In this document: one piece after another, positions 48,777 through 57,054 of the stretch
Numbering within the stretch: position 1 is the first letter of the stretch
How the letters are laid out: the number at the start of each line of letters is the position of its first letter
NCBI RefSeq assembly: GCF_900292035.1
Contig: NZ_OMPO01000004.1
Coordinates: 1-64,000, forward strand
Reading direction: 5' to 3'
Length of the DNA: 64,000 bases
From: Blastococcus sp. Marseille-P5729
GTDB lineage: Bacteria; Actinomycetota; Actinomycetes; Mycobacteriales; Antricoccaceae
Translations under genes and position numbers: made by a program
The notes under the pieces: model-generated
The model's database searches: none
Seen by the model: the letters and a program-made list of their open reading frames with translations, nothing else
Told to the model about the DNA's origin: nothing

Positions 48777-50120
48777 ATGGAATGGCTCTGGATCGCGCTG
48801 TCTCTGCTCGTCATCATCGTCATCTCGTCGTACGCCTTCATCGTCAGCAAGGGCAAGAAGGTGATGCGGCTGGAGGACAAGCCGAAGTCGGCTCCGCGCA
48901 TCGACCGCCCCGATCGCTCCGCCACGGGCGGCGCGACCGCGACGCTGGACCGGCCGGCCACCAAGGCCCCGCCCGCTACGCCGACCGAGCCGACCGAGCC
49001 GATCGAGCCCGCCGACGCGGCGCCCCCGGGTGCCCCGGGCTCGCTGACGCCGACGGACGCCGAGGCCGAGGCCGAGCTGCCGGAGGGCGTCGTCGTCCCG
49101 GACAGCCCCGCGGGCCTGGACACCGCCCCGCCGGTCGAGGCGCCGCCGGTCGAGCCCGAGCCGGAGCCTGCTCCGGTGCTCGATGCCCCGCCATCGACCA
49201 AGAGCCGGATGGGCCGGTTGCGCGACCGGCTCGCGCGCTCCAACAGCGCCTTCGGCCGCGGCCTGCTCGCCGTCATCTCCAAGGACGAGATGGAGGAGGA
49301 GGACTGGGAGGATCTGGAGGACTCGCTCCTGCAGGCGGACGTCGGCGTCGCTGCCTCCACGCACATCGTTGAGCAGCTGCGCACCAAGTCGATGGCGGTC
49401 GGCGCTGGCGACTCCGACTCGGTGAAGCGGCTGCTGGCCGACGAGCTCGTCGACGCCCTCGGCGAGGACATGGACCGCACCCTCGCGGCGACCCGTGCGG
49501 ACGGCAGCCCGGCGGTCGTGATGGTCGTCGGCGTCAACGGCACCGGCAAGACGACGACCTGCGGCAAGCTGGCGCGCGTGCTGGTCGGCGACGGGCACAC
49601 CGTGCTGATGGGCGCGGCCGACACCTTCCGTGCCGCAGCTGCCGACCAGCTCGCGACCTGGGGTGAGCGCGTCGGCGTCGACGTCGTCCGGGGCCCCGAG
49701 AAGGCCGACCCCGCGTCGGTGGCCTTCGACGCGGTCAAGGAGGGCAAGGCGCGGCGGATCGACACGGTGCTCATCGACACCGCGGGGCGGCTGCACACCA
49801 AGCAGGGCCTCATGGACGAGCTCGGCAAGGTCAAGCGCGTGGTCGAGAAGCACGGCCCGGTCGATGAGACCCTCCTTGTGCTGGATGCCACCACCGGCCA
49901 GAACGGCCTCGTGCAGGCGCGCGTGTTCACCGACGTCGTCGACGTCACCGGGGTCGTGCTGACCAAGCTCGACGGCTCGGCCAAGGGCGGCATCGTGATC
50001 GCCGTGCAGAAGGAGCTGGGGGTTCCGGTGAAGTACGTCGGGATAGGCGAGGGCAAGGACGACCTCATCCCGTTCGTGCCGCGCGAGTTCGTTGACGGCC
50101 TGCTGCAGACCGCCGGCTAG
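48777..50120 (+). CDS. ftsY: signal recognition particle receptor FtsY, 447 aa
   Basis: SRP receptor GTPase that docks ribosomes at the membrane. An N-terminal hydrophobic helix (MEWLWIALSLLVIIVISSYAF region, residues 1-22) is followed by a long Pro/Glu/Ala-rich acidic linker, then the NG domain from about residue 140. GTPase motifs: VVGVNGTGKTTTCGKLA near 250, DTFRAAAADQL, DTAGRLHTK and TKLDGSAKGG. Start ATG 48777 has GGGAGG nine bases upstream; the ATG at 48768 touches it. Its TAG shares the CTAG at 50117-50120 with the convergent cbiO stop. Confidence 0.96.
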   Translation: MEWLWIALSLLVIIVISSYAFIVSKGKKVMRLEDKPKSAPRIDRPDRSATGGATATLDRPATKAPPATPTEPTEPIEPADAAPPGAPGSLTPTDAEAEAELPEGVVVPDSPAGLDTAPPVEAPPVEPEPEPAPVLDAPPSTKSRMGRLRDRLARSNSAFGRGLLAVISKDEMEEEDWEDLEDSLLQADVGVAASTHIVEQLRTKSMAVGAGDSDSVKRLLADELVDALGEDMDRTLAATRADGSPAVVMVVGVNGTGKTTTCGKLARVLVGDGHTVLMGAADTFRAAAADQLATWGERVGVDVVRGPEKADPASVAFDAVKEGKARRIDTVLIDTAGRLHTKQGLMDELGKVKRVVEKHGPVDETLLVLDATTGQNGLVQARVFTDVVDVTGVVLTKLDGSAKGGIVIAVQKELGVPVKYVGIGEGKDDLIPFVPREFVDGLLQTAG

Positions 50121-50854
50121 TTCGGCACGCTGAACCCATACGGCAGCTCCAGGCGGTGCCGGCTCAGCAGCCGATCGTCGCCGAGGATCATCGTCGTCGC
50201 TCCGTCGGCGACGATCACGCCGCCGTCGAGGATCACCGACCGCTCGCACAGCTGCAGCGCATACGGCAGGTCGTGGGTGACCATCAGAATCGTCACCGGC
50301 AGAGACTGCAGGATCTCGGCGAGCTCGCGGCGTCCGGCCGGGTCGAGGTTGCTGGACGGCTCGTCCAGCACCAGGATCTCCGGGTCCATCGCGAGCACGG
50401 TGGCGACCGCCACCCGGCGTCGCTGCCCGAACGACAGGTGATGCGGTGGCCGGTCGGCGAACTCGCTCATCCCGACCGCGGCCAGCGCACGGTCGACCGC
50501 AGCGTCCAGATCGGCCCCGCGCAGCCCCAGGTTGGCCGGGCCGAACGCGACGTCCTGACGCACGGTCGGCATGAACAGCTGGTCGTCGGGGTCCTGGAAG
50601 ACGATGCCGACGCGCCGACGGACCTCCTGCAGGTGCGCCTGGTCCACCGCCAGCCCCCCGACGCTCACCCGCCCCGCGCCACCGGCCAAGATCCCGTTCA
50701 GATGCAGCACGAGTGTGGTCTTGCCGGCGCCGTTCGGCCCCAGGAGCGCAACTCGCTCGCCGCGCTCGACGCGCAGGTCGACGCCGTAGAGCGCCTGGTG
50801 ACCGTCGGGATAGGCGAAGGCCAGCCGCTCCACCAGCAGGGACGGCGCACTCAT
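50117..50854 (-). CDS. cbiO: energy-coupling ABC transporter ATPase (CbiO/NikO type), 245 aa
   Basis: ATPase of a nickel/cobalt energy-coupling importer. Walker A LLGPNGAGKTTLVLHLNG, Q-loop VGIVFQDPDDQLF (the DPDDQLF form is typical of ECF and Cbi ATPases), signature LSFGQRRRVAVA, Walker B LVLDEPSSNLDP and VTHDLPYAL. The start at ATG 50854 overlaps the cbiQ stop; an ATG at 50866 would add four residues. Last gene of the minus-strand cbiMNQO operon. Confidence 0.92.
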   Translation of the reverse strand: MSAPSLLVERLAFAYPDGHQALYGVDLRVERGERVALLGPNGAGKTTLVLHLNGILAGGAGRVSVGGLAVDQAHLQEVRRRVGIVFQDPDDQLFMPTVRQDVAFGPANLGLRGADLDAAVDRALAAVGMSEFADRPPHHLSFGQRRRVAVATVLAMDPEILVLDEPSSNLDPAGRRELAEILQSLPVTILMVTHDLPYALQLCERSVILDGGVIVADGATTMILGDDRLLSRHRLELPYGFSVPN

Positions 50855-51612
50855 CGGATCATCCATGCGGCGGTGGTGGCCGCGACGACCACGGCGACGC
50901 CGGCGACGAGGGCCAGCGGGGCAGCGGTCAGGGCCCGGCTGCCGAGCGCCGGCATCTCGCCGGTGTACCCCCGTGACAGCATCGCGAGGTGCACCCGCTC
51001 CCCGCGCTCGTAGGAGCGCACGAACAGCGCCCCGGCGGAGCTCGCGACCGCCCGCGCGTGACCCAGCCCACCGCCGGCGTAGCAGCGTGACTCGCGAGCG
51101 ATCCGCATCCTGCGCAGGTCGTCGGTGATCACGCTGAGATAGCGCAGCATGAAGGAGGCGATCTGGACCAGCAGCGACGGGAGGCGGAGCCGGCGCAGCC
51201 CGGCGATCATCTCGGCGGGCTCGGTCGTCGAGGCCAGCACGATGCCCGCGAGCACGCCGAGGGTCGCCTTGCAAAGCATCGCCCCGGCCGCGATCAGGCC
51301 CGGCTCGCTGACCGCGATCCCGAGCACCTCGATGCGCGGGCCCCGCGCGAAGAACGGCAACGCGAGCGCGAACAGCACGAACGGGATCTCGATGAGCATC
51401 CGGCGAGCCACCGACAGCGCACGAAGCCGCGCGGTGGCGGCGGCGGCGAGAAGGATCCCGAGCGCCACGGCGTACGGCCACCACACGCCCGCCGGGACGG
51501 CGACGACCGAGATCACGAGGATCAGCGAGGCGAGCACCTTGTGGTGCGCGTGGGCCTGATGCAGCCAGGAGCCGCCGGGTACGTAGCCGGCGTGGGCGTG
51601 TCCGGCGCTCAC
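50851..51612 (-). CDS. cbiQ: energy-coupling transporter transmembrane protein CbiQ, 253 aa
   Basis: The T-component scaffold that connects the ATPase with the metal-binding CbiM. Several hydrophobic helices are visible (VLASLILVISVVAVPAG and onwards) and the coupling segments read LLVQIASFMLRYLSVITDDL, then RIARESRCYAGG and LSRGYTGEMP, which resemble the Ala-Arg-Gly-type coupling motifs of this family. GTG 51612 starts one base past the upstream TGA. The N-terminal 20 residues are His-rich (GHAHAGY, HQAHAHHK), a possible metal-collecting tail. Confidence 0.9.
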   Translation of the reverse strand: MSAGHAHAGYVPGGSWLHQAHAHHKVLASLILVISVVAVPAGVWWPYAVALGILLAAAATARLRALSVARRMLIEIPFVLFALALPFFARGPRIEVLGIAVSEPGLIAAGAMLCKATLGVLAGIVLASTTEPAEMIAGLRRLRLPSLLVQIASFMLRYLSVITDDLRRMRIARESRCYAGGGLGHARAVASSAGALFVRSYERGERVHLAMLSRGYTGEMPALGSRALTAAPLALVAGVAVVVAATTAAWMIR

Positions 51613-51613
51613 C

Positions 51614-51964
51614 TCAGCGGCTTGCGCTCGAGACGTCGCGCTCCGGCGATGCCTCGGGCTGGCTGCCGCTTCGCGGCCGCAGCAGCAGGAACAGCCCCGT
51701 GGAGACGCCGGCGACCACGAGCACGCCGATGACGCCGGAGAGCCCCGTCGAAAGCCATTCGTCCTCGACCCCGGTGGTCTGGTAGTCCGCCAGTGGGCCG
51801 TCCTGCAGGTCATGCTCGGACGCGCTCTGCGCGATCCCCTTGTCCTCGGCGACCCGTTCCAGTCCATCGGGGGAGGAGGAGGCGAAAAAACTCAGCAGCC
51901 CTGCCACGACGAGCGCGGCTACGAGCAGGCCGATGACGACGGCGCGCGCGGACGGGCGCCTCAC
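51614..51964 (-). CDS. PDGLE-domain cobalt/nickel transport protein (CbiN-like), 116 aa
   Basis: A small protein with two transmembrane segments (residues 9-27 and about 73-96) and the PDGLERVAEDKGIA sequence that names the PDGLE family. Such proteins replace CbiN in many nickel/cobalt importers and help the CbiM component load metal. The loop between the helices faces outwards. Its ATG overlaps the cbiM stop (ATGA at 51961-51964). Confidence 0.9.
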   Translation of the reverse strand: MRRPSARAVVIGLLVAALVVAGLLSFFASSSPDGLERVAEDKGIAQSASEHDLQDGPLADYQTTGVEDEWLSTGLSGVIGVLVVAGVSTGLFLLLRPRSGSQPEASPERDVSSASR

Positions 51965-52668
51965 GAGCGAGCTCCCGTCGGGCTGGCCGGGGCCACCGAG
52001 TCACGCAGCTCCAGCGGGCGACGCTGGTCCCGGGTGAGGAACACCAGGTCCGGCCGGGCCGCGAGCACCGCCCCCACGACGAGCGTCGTGATGAGCGCCT
52101 CGCCAAGGCCGACCAGCAGATGGACGCCGAGCATCGCGCCGGTGAACCCACCGAGCGGGACGGCTACGGTGCCCCCGACCGCGAACAGCCCGACGAACAC
52201 CAGTGCGGCGGCCGGCACCGATATCAGCGCACCGGCGAACACTGCCGCGAGTGTGCCGCCGCGGCCTCGCGGAAGGACGCGCAGCAGGCCACGCATGACG
52301 ACGTACGACACCGCGACCGTGCAGACGGAGATCAGGACAACATTGGTGCCCAGTGCCGTGAGCCCGCCGTCGGCGAAGACCAGCGCCTGAACGATGAGGA
52401 CGACCGCGACGCACAATGTGCCGGTCCACGGGCCGACGAGGGCGGCTGCCAGCGCGCCGCCCATCAGATGGCCGCTGGTGCCACCGGCAACCGGGAAGTT
52501 GATCATCTGTGCGGCGAACACGAAGGCGGCGACGATGCCGGCCAGCGGCGCTGTACGGTCGTCGAGCTCGCGGCGGGCGCCGCGGAGGCAGAGTGCGACC
52601 GCGCCCGCGGCGACCACCCCGGTTGCGATCGAGGTCGGTGCGTTAAGAAATCCGTCAGGCACATGCAC
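51961..52668 (-). CDS. cbiM: substrate-binding membrane protein CbiM/NikM, 235 aa
   Basis: Metal-recognition subunit of the importer. The protein starts MHVPDGFL, and in CbiM/NikM structures the free amino terminus and His2 bind the metal ion, so the start at 52668 is well fixed. Further histidine segments are in GGTSGHLMGGALAA, also conserved. About six to seven hydrophobic helices. First gene of the operon; a Nur-like box 42-58 nt upstream suggests nickel control. Confidence 0.92.
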   Translation of the reverse strand: MHVPDGFLNAPTSIATGVVAAGAVALCLRGARRELDDRTAPLAGIVAAFVFAAQMINFPVAGGTSGHLMGGALAAALVGPWTGTLCVAVVLIVQALVFADGGLTALGTNVVLISVCTVAVSYVVMRGLLRVLPRGRGGTLAAVFAGALISVPAAALVFVGLFAVGGTVAVPLGGFTGAMLGVHLLVGLGEALITTLVVGAVLAARPDLVFLTRDQRRPLELRDSVAPASPTGARS

Positions 52669-52709
52669 GGCGCGGCCTCCTGGTCACGGGATGGAACCCC
52701 ACCAGCCTA

Positions 52710-52726
52710 TTGCATATCGCTTGCAA
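52710..52726 (-). promoter_or_regulatory. candidate Nur (nickel-responsive Fur family) box
   Basis: TTGCATATCGCTTGCAA fits the Streptomyces Nur box, TTGCAA-N5-TTGCAA, with one changed base in the left half-site. It lies 42 nt upstream of cbiM, in the right place for repression. The region has few other features; the MauE-like gene starts 80 nt away on the other strand and may or may not share control. Confidence 0.6.
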
Positions 52727-52805
52727 CAAGTACTCGACTGCCGCGCGCCGACCCGGTCACAGGGCGACCCCGCAGCGTGAGGGCCGTGGAAGAATACAGG
52801 TCGTG

Positions 52806-53387
52806 ATGCACGCAGAGTCCGCCACCGGCAGTGGAGGGTGGCCGTCGGCTCGGACCGCGATCTCGACGGTGGCCCGGCTGGCCATGGCCGCGGTCTTCGT
52901 CGTGGCCGGGCTGAGCAAGATCACCGACATCGAGCTGGCGAAGCTGTCGGTCGAGTCCTACCAGATCTTCCCGCGCGAGATCGCGCACGTCATCGGCATC
53001 ACGCTGCCGGTCCTGGAGATCGCGCTGGGCGCCCTGCTGCTGCTGGGACTGGGTACCCGCATCGTCGCGCTGCTCATGTCGCTGCTGCTCATCGCGTTCA
53101 TCGCCGGGATCGCCTCGCTGTGGATCAGAGACATCAACGTGGCGTGCGGCTGCTTCGGTGGATCGATCCTCGCGACCGAGCGGCCCAACTTCGCCTTCGA
53201 GATCGGTCGCGACCTGCTCATGCTCGCGGCTACCGCGTGGCTGACCGTCTGGCCACGCACCCACCTGGCACTCGACGACGTCCTCGGGTCTCGCACCTCG
53301 GCCGCGGACGGGGAGCGTGAGCAGCCAGAGCATGACGAGACCGGCCGCGAATACGATGAACAGCTGTCCGGAAGCTCACCGCGTTAA
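52806..53387 (+). CDS. MauE/DoxX-family membrane protein, 193 aa
   Basis: A four-helix membrane protein of the MauE/DoxX family, whose members supply reducing power or partner thiol enzymes at the membrane. Helices are visible at about residues 21-40, 60-82, 84-102 and 127-145. The family cysteine motif ACGCFGG lies near residue 115. The start may be ATG 52806 or the directly preceding GTG 52803. A hydrophilic tail of about 35 residues follows. It stands 22 nt before the DsbA-like gene, a pairing frequently seen in actinobacteria, so a shared redox role is likely. Confidence 0.85.
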   Translation: MHAESATGSGGWPSARTAISTVARLAMAAVFVVAGLSKITDIELAKLSVESYQIFPREIAHVIGITLPVLEIALGALLLLGLGTRIVALLMSLLLIAFIAGIASLWIRDINVACGCFGGSILATERPNFAFEIGRDLLMLAATAWLTVWPRTHLALDDVLGSRTSAADGEREQPEHDETGREYDEQLSGSSPR

Positions 53388-53409
53388 CCCGTACGAACGA
53401 AAGAGGCAG

Positions 53410-54237
53410 ATGTCCAACTCGCAGAAGAAGCGCAACGTCAACGCCGGCGGCTCCACAAGCAAGTCGCCGGGGCGCTCCAACAGCACTGGTCCCAAGGTGA
53501 GCGGCAAGAAGCCGGCGAATGCCAAGAGCCGTGACAAGGCGATCGCCGACGCCCGGAAGGCCACCTCCGGCGGCAACAGCCAGATGACGATCTGGATCGT
53601 GGCCGGCGTACTCGTCGTGGCGCTCATCGTGGCCGGCATCATCGCCGTCACCTCCAGCAACGACGAGAAGGAGAAGGCCCGCGCGGCCGTCGACCCGGGT
53701 GCCGGAACGGTGAGCGAGGGTGCGATCACCTGGGGCGAGGAGTCCGCGCCGGTCACTGTCGAGTACTACGTCGACCTGCTGTGCCCGGCGTGCCGCGTGT
53801 ACGAGACGCGTGCCGCCGAGACGATCGAGAAGTACATCAACGACGGCACCGCCAAGCTCGTCGTGCACCCGGTCGCGATCCTGAACCAGCAGTCGCAGCC
53901 CGCAGGCTACTCGACCCGCGCGGCCGCCGCGCTGCTGTGCGCCGGCGACAAGGAGGGCGGCTACCTCTACATGAAGCAGCTCTACGAGAACCAGCCGCCC
54001 GAGGGCGGCCCCGGGCTAAGTGACCAGGAGCTGATCTCCCTGGCCGAGGACGAGGGCCTGGGCGAGGACTGGAAGCAGTGCTTCGAGGGCGGGGAGCACG
54101 CCGACACGCCGACCGCCAACACCAAGGCCTTCGAGGAGAAGGGTTACGCGGGCACGCCGACCGTCCTGGTCGACGGCAAGGAGCTTTCGCTCGGCGGCGT
54201 CGAAGAGCTCAAGCAGGAGATTGAGGCGGCCAAGTAG
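53410..54237 (+). CDS. membrane-anchored DsbA-like thioredoxin-fold protein, 275 aa
   Basis: Extracytoplasmic disulfide oxidoreductase. A long basic cytoplasmic N terminus (residues 1-58), one membrane helix (about 59-81), then a thioredoxin domain with the active site CPAC at 125-128 (VDLLCPACRVY) and the cis-proline loop GTPTVLVDG near 253. The CPxC form is usual for actinobacterial DsbA-like (DSBA_4/thioredoxin_4) proteins. ATG 53410 follows AGAGG. Partner of the MauE-like protein before it. Confidence 0.9.
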   Translation: MSNSQKKRNVNAGGSTSKSPGRSNSTGPKVSGKKPANAKSRDKAIADARKATSGGNSQMTIWIVAGVLVVALIVAGIIAVTSSNDEKEKARAAVDPGAGTVSEGAITWGEESAPVTVEYYVDLLCPACRVYETRAAETIEKYINDGTAKLVVHPVAILNQQSQPAGYSTRAAAALLCAGDKEGGYLYMKQLYENQPPEGGPGLSDQELISLAEDEGLGEDWKQCFEGGEHADTPTANTKAFEEKGYAGTPTVLVDGKELSLGGVEELKQEIEAAK

Positions 54238-54423
54238 CCCGAGCGAACACCCGGAACCGGCGGTTGACGTCGTCGCTCCGGATATCGAGGTCCGGGCCTA
54301 CCAGCGCCGGCGGCATCGCGGGGGAGTCCGACGCCACGGGCGAGGGGGCTGATGTCGTCTACTCTAGAGAGTCGGCGTACCGCCCGCGTTCTAGGTGCGC
54401 GTGAACCCACCCCAGGAGCTTTC

Positions 54424-55971
54424 GTGTTCGACACACTGTCCGACCGCCTTGAGAAGGTCTTCACCGGCCTGCGCAGCAAGGGCCGACTCACCGAGGCCGA
54501 CATCAACGCCACCTCTCGCGAGATCCGCATCGCGCTGCTGGAGGCCGATGTCGCGCTCCCGGTCGTCAAGGCGTTCGTCTCGGCGATCAAGGAGCGCGCG
54601 CTCGGTGCCGAGGTCTCCAAGGCGCTCAACCCGGCGCAGCAGTTCATCAAGATCGTCAACGACGAGCTCATCGGGGTGCTGGGCGGGGAGACCCGGCGAC
54701 TGCAGTTCGCCAAGAACCCGCCGACGGTCATCATGCTCGCCGGCCTGCAGGGCGCGGGCAAGACCACGCTGGCGGGCAAGCTGTCGAGGTGGCTGAAGGG
54801 TCAGGGCCACTCGCCGATGCTGGTCGCGGCCGACCTGCAGCGTCCGAACGCAGTCACCCAGCTGCAGGTGGTGGGCCGTCAGGCCGGGGTCGACGTGTAC
54901 GCGCCCGAACCCGGCAACGGCGTCGGCGACCCGGTGCAGGTCGCCCGCGAGTCGATCGAGCAGGCCAAGCGCCAGATGCACGACATCGTCATCGTCGACA
55001 CGGCCGGCCGTCTGGGCGTGGACGCCGAGATGATGCAGCAGGCGATCGACATCCGCGACGCCGTCCGGCCCGACGAGGTGCTGTTCGTCATCGATGCGAT
55101 GATCGGCCAGGACGCGATCACCACCGCCGAGGCCTTCCGCGACGGCGTGGGGTTCACCGGTGTCGTCCTGTCGAAGCTCGATGGCGACGCCCGTGGCGGC
55201 GCCGCGCTCTCGGTGCGCTTCGTGACCGGCCAGCCGATCATGTTCGCCTCGACCGGTGAGAAGCTCGAGGACTTCGACGTCTTCCACCCCGAGCGGATGG
55301 CAAGCCGCATCCTCGGCATGGGCGACATGCTCACTCTGATCGAGCAGGCGCAGCAGACCTTCGACGAAGAAGAAGCCGAGCGGATGGCCGAGAAGGTCGC
55401 CTCCGGCAACAAGTTCACCCTCGACGACTTCCTCGAGCAGATGGTCGCGATCCGCCGGATGGGGCCGCTGCAGAACCTGCTGGGGATGCTTCCCGGCGCC
55501 GGCCAGATCAAGGACCAGCTGAACAACCTCGACGAGAAGGACCTGGACCGCACCGCTGCGATCATCCGCGGCATGACGCCCGCCGAGCGCCAGGACCCCA
55601 AGATCATCAACGGCTCGCGTCGGCTGCGCATCGCCAACGGCTCCGGCGTGACCGTCTCGGAGGTCAACAACCTGGTCACCCGGTTCTTCGAGGCGCGCAA
55701 GATGATGACCCAGATGTCCGGCGCGATGGGGCTGGGTGGCGGCAGTGGCATCAGCCGCAAGTCACGCAACGCCAAGAACAAGAAGAGCGGCAAGAAGGGC
55801 AAGAAGGGCGGCTCGCGGCCCAACCGGCCCATGGGGATGCCGCCCGGTCTGGGCGGGATGCCGGGAATGCCCGGGGGCATGCCGGGGCTCCCGCCCGGCG
55901 TCGGGGGACCCGGCGGGCCGAAGATTCCCGGTCTGCCCGATCTCTCGAAGCTGAACCTGCCGAAGGAGTAA
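54424..55971 (+). CDS. ffh: signal recognition particle protein Ffh, 515 aa
   Basis: GTPase of the SRP that binds signal peptides and 4.5S RNA; its receptor FtsY is encoded 4.3 kb upstream. N and G domains: GLQGAGKTTLAGKLS near residue 107, DLQRPNAVTQL, DTAGRLGVD and SKLDGDARGG; the M domain from about 300 includes KFTLDDFLEQM and GSRRLRIANGSG. A tail of about 75 residues is first Lys-rich, then Met/Pro/Gly-rich. GTG 54424 follows AGGAG at 54414-54418. The 186-nt region upstream (54238-54423) holds an 8-bp palindrome CTCTAGAG at 54363-54370 but no clear promoter. Confidence 0.96.
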   Translation: MFDTLSDRLEKVFTGLRSKGRLTEADINATSREIRIALLEADVALPVVKAFVSAIKERALGAEVSKALNPAQQFIKIVNDELIGVLGGETRRLQFAKNPPTVIMLAGLQGAGKTTLAGKLSRWLKGQGHSPMLVAADLQRPNAVTQLQVVGRQAGVDVYAPEPGNGVGDPVQVARESIEQAKRQMHDIVIVDTAGRLGVDAEMMQQAIDIRDAVRPDEVLFVIDAMIGQDAITTAEAFRDGVGFTGVVLSKLDGDARGGAALSVRFVTGQPIMFASTGEKLEDFDVFHPERMASRILGMGDMLTLIEQAQQTFDEEEAERMAEKVASGNKFTLDDFLEQMVAIRRMGPLQNLLGMLPGAGQIKDQLNNLDEKDLDRTAAIIRGMTPAERQDPKIINGSRRLRIANGSGVTVSEVNNLVTRFFEARKMMTQMSGAMGLGGGSGISRKSRNAKNKKSGKKGKKGGSRPNRPMGMPPGLGGMPGMPGGMPGLPPGVGGPGGPKIPGLPDLSKLNLPKE

Positions 55972-55977
55972 GGATCG

Positions 55978-57054
55978 ATGGGTGCGCTGCGCTTCACCGG
56001 CGTCGTCCTTCCGGGCGACGAGGAGCGTGACCTGTACGTCATCGACGGCCGGGTCAGCTACGAGGCCGTGGCCTCTGCCGAGACCGTGACACGCGGCGGC
56101 TACATCGTCCCGGGCCTCGTCGATGCGCACTGCCACCTGTGGAACAGCCCCGAGGGCTTCGTATCGGCCGACGAGCATGATCGCCTCCGGCAGAACGCTC
56201 GGGACACCCGCGACGGGGGAGCCACGGTGATCCGCGACTGCGGGTCGCCGTACGAGATCGGCTGGATGAACCGGGAGGAGGACCTCCCCGAGGTCATCCG
56301 GGCAGGCAAGCACATCGCGCAGGACAAGCGCTACATCAGCGGCGTCTACACGCACACCGAACCGCAGGATCTCCCGGCGCAGATGGCGATCGAAGCGCAG
56401 CGCGGCGACGGCTGGGTGAAGATCGTCGGCGACTGGATCGATCGAGGCGAGGGCGATCTGGCCCCGCTGTGGGGCCTGGACGAGCTGCGCGCCGGCATGG
56501 AGGCCGCCCACGCTGCCGGAGCCCGGGTCACCGCGCACACCTTCAGCGAGCAGGCGCTGCCCGACCTGATCGCCTCCGGGATCGACTGCATCGAGCACGG
56601 CACCGGCATCACTGACGACGTCATCACCGCCATGCTCGAGCATGGAACCGCCTTGGTGCCGACCGTGGTGAACATTCACAACTTTCCCGACATCGCCGCC
56701 GCTGCGACGAAGTATCCGGCGTACAAGCAGCACATGCTCGACCTGCACGAGCAGCACCCGCAGCGACTGCGCGCGGCGTACGAGGCCGGCGTGCCGATGT
56801 TCGCCGGTACCGACGCCGGCGGTGCGATCAAGCACGGGTCGATCTGCGAGGAGGTCATCGCTCTCGCCGGGATCGGCCTGTCGCCGTACGACGCGCTCGG
56901 CGCGGCCTCGTGGGCGGCGCGCGAGTGGCTCGGCCGCCCCGGACTCGACCAAGGCGCTCCCGCCGACTTCGCCTGCTACGCGTCCAATCCACTCGACGAC
57001 CTGAGCGTGCTGCGTACTCCTGAGCGAGTCGTCCTCCGCGGAGTCGTCTACTAG
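55978..57054 (+). CDS. metal-dependent amidohydrolase family protein, 358 aa
   Basis: TIM-barrel hydrolase of the amidohydrolase superfamily (imidazolonepropionase-like group). Metal ligands visible: HCH at 51-53 (VDAHCHLWN), Lys148 in WVKIVGDW as the possible carboxylated lysine, His187 (TAHTFSE), His207 (IEHGTG) and the late aspartate in FAGTDAGG near 276. The composition suggests a mononuclear or binuclear zinc enzyme acting on an amide or carbamate such as a dipeptide-like substrate; the actual substrate is unknown. Starts 6 nt after ffh. Its TAG shares a CTAG with the convergent regulator gene. Confidence 0.85.
   Translation: MGALRFTGVVLPGDEERDLYVIDGRVSYEAVASAETVTRGGYIVPGLVDAHCHLWNSPEGFVSADEHDRLRQNARDTRDGGATVIRDCGSPYEIGWMNREEDLPEVIRAGKHIAQDKRYISGVYTHTEPQDLPAQMAIEAQRGDGWVKIVGDWIDRGEGDLAPLWGLDELRAGMEAAHAAGARVTAHTFSEQALPDLIASGIDCIEHGTGITDDVITAMLEHGTALVPTVVNIHNFPDIAAAATKYPAYKQHMLDLHEQHPQRLRAAYEAGVPMFAGTDAGGAIKHGSICEEVIALAGIGLSPYDALGAASWAAREWLGRPGLDQGAPADFACYASNPLDDLSVLRTPERVVLRGVVY

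Noticed and set aside
54238-54423. 4.5S SRP RNA or ffh promoter based on TTGACG near 54264
   Set aside because: No SRP RNA tetraloop hairpin is recognisable and no -10 lies at a proper distance from TTGACG.
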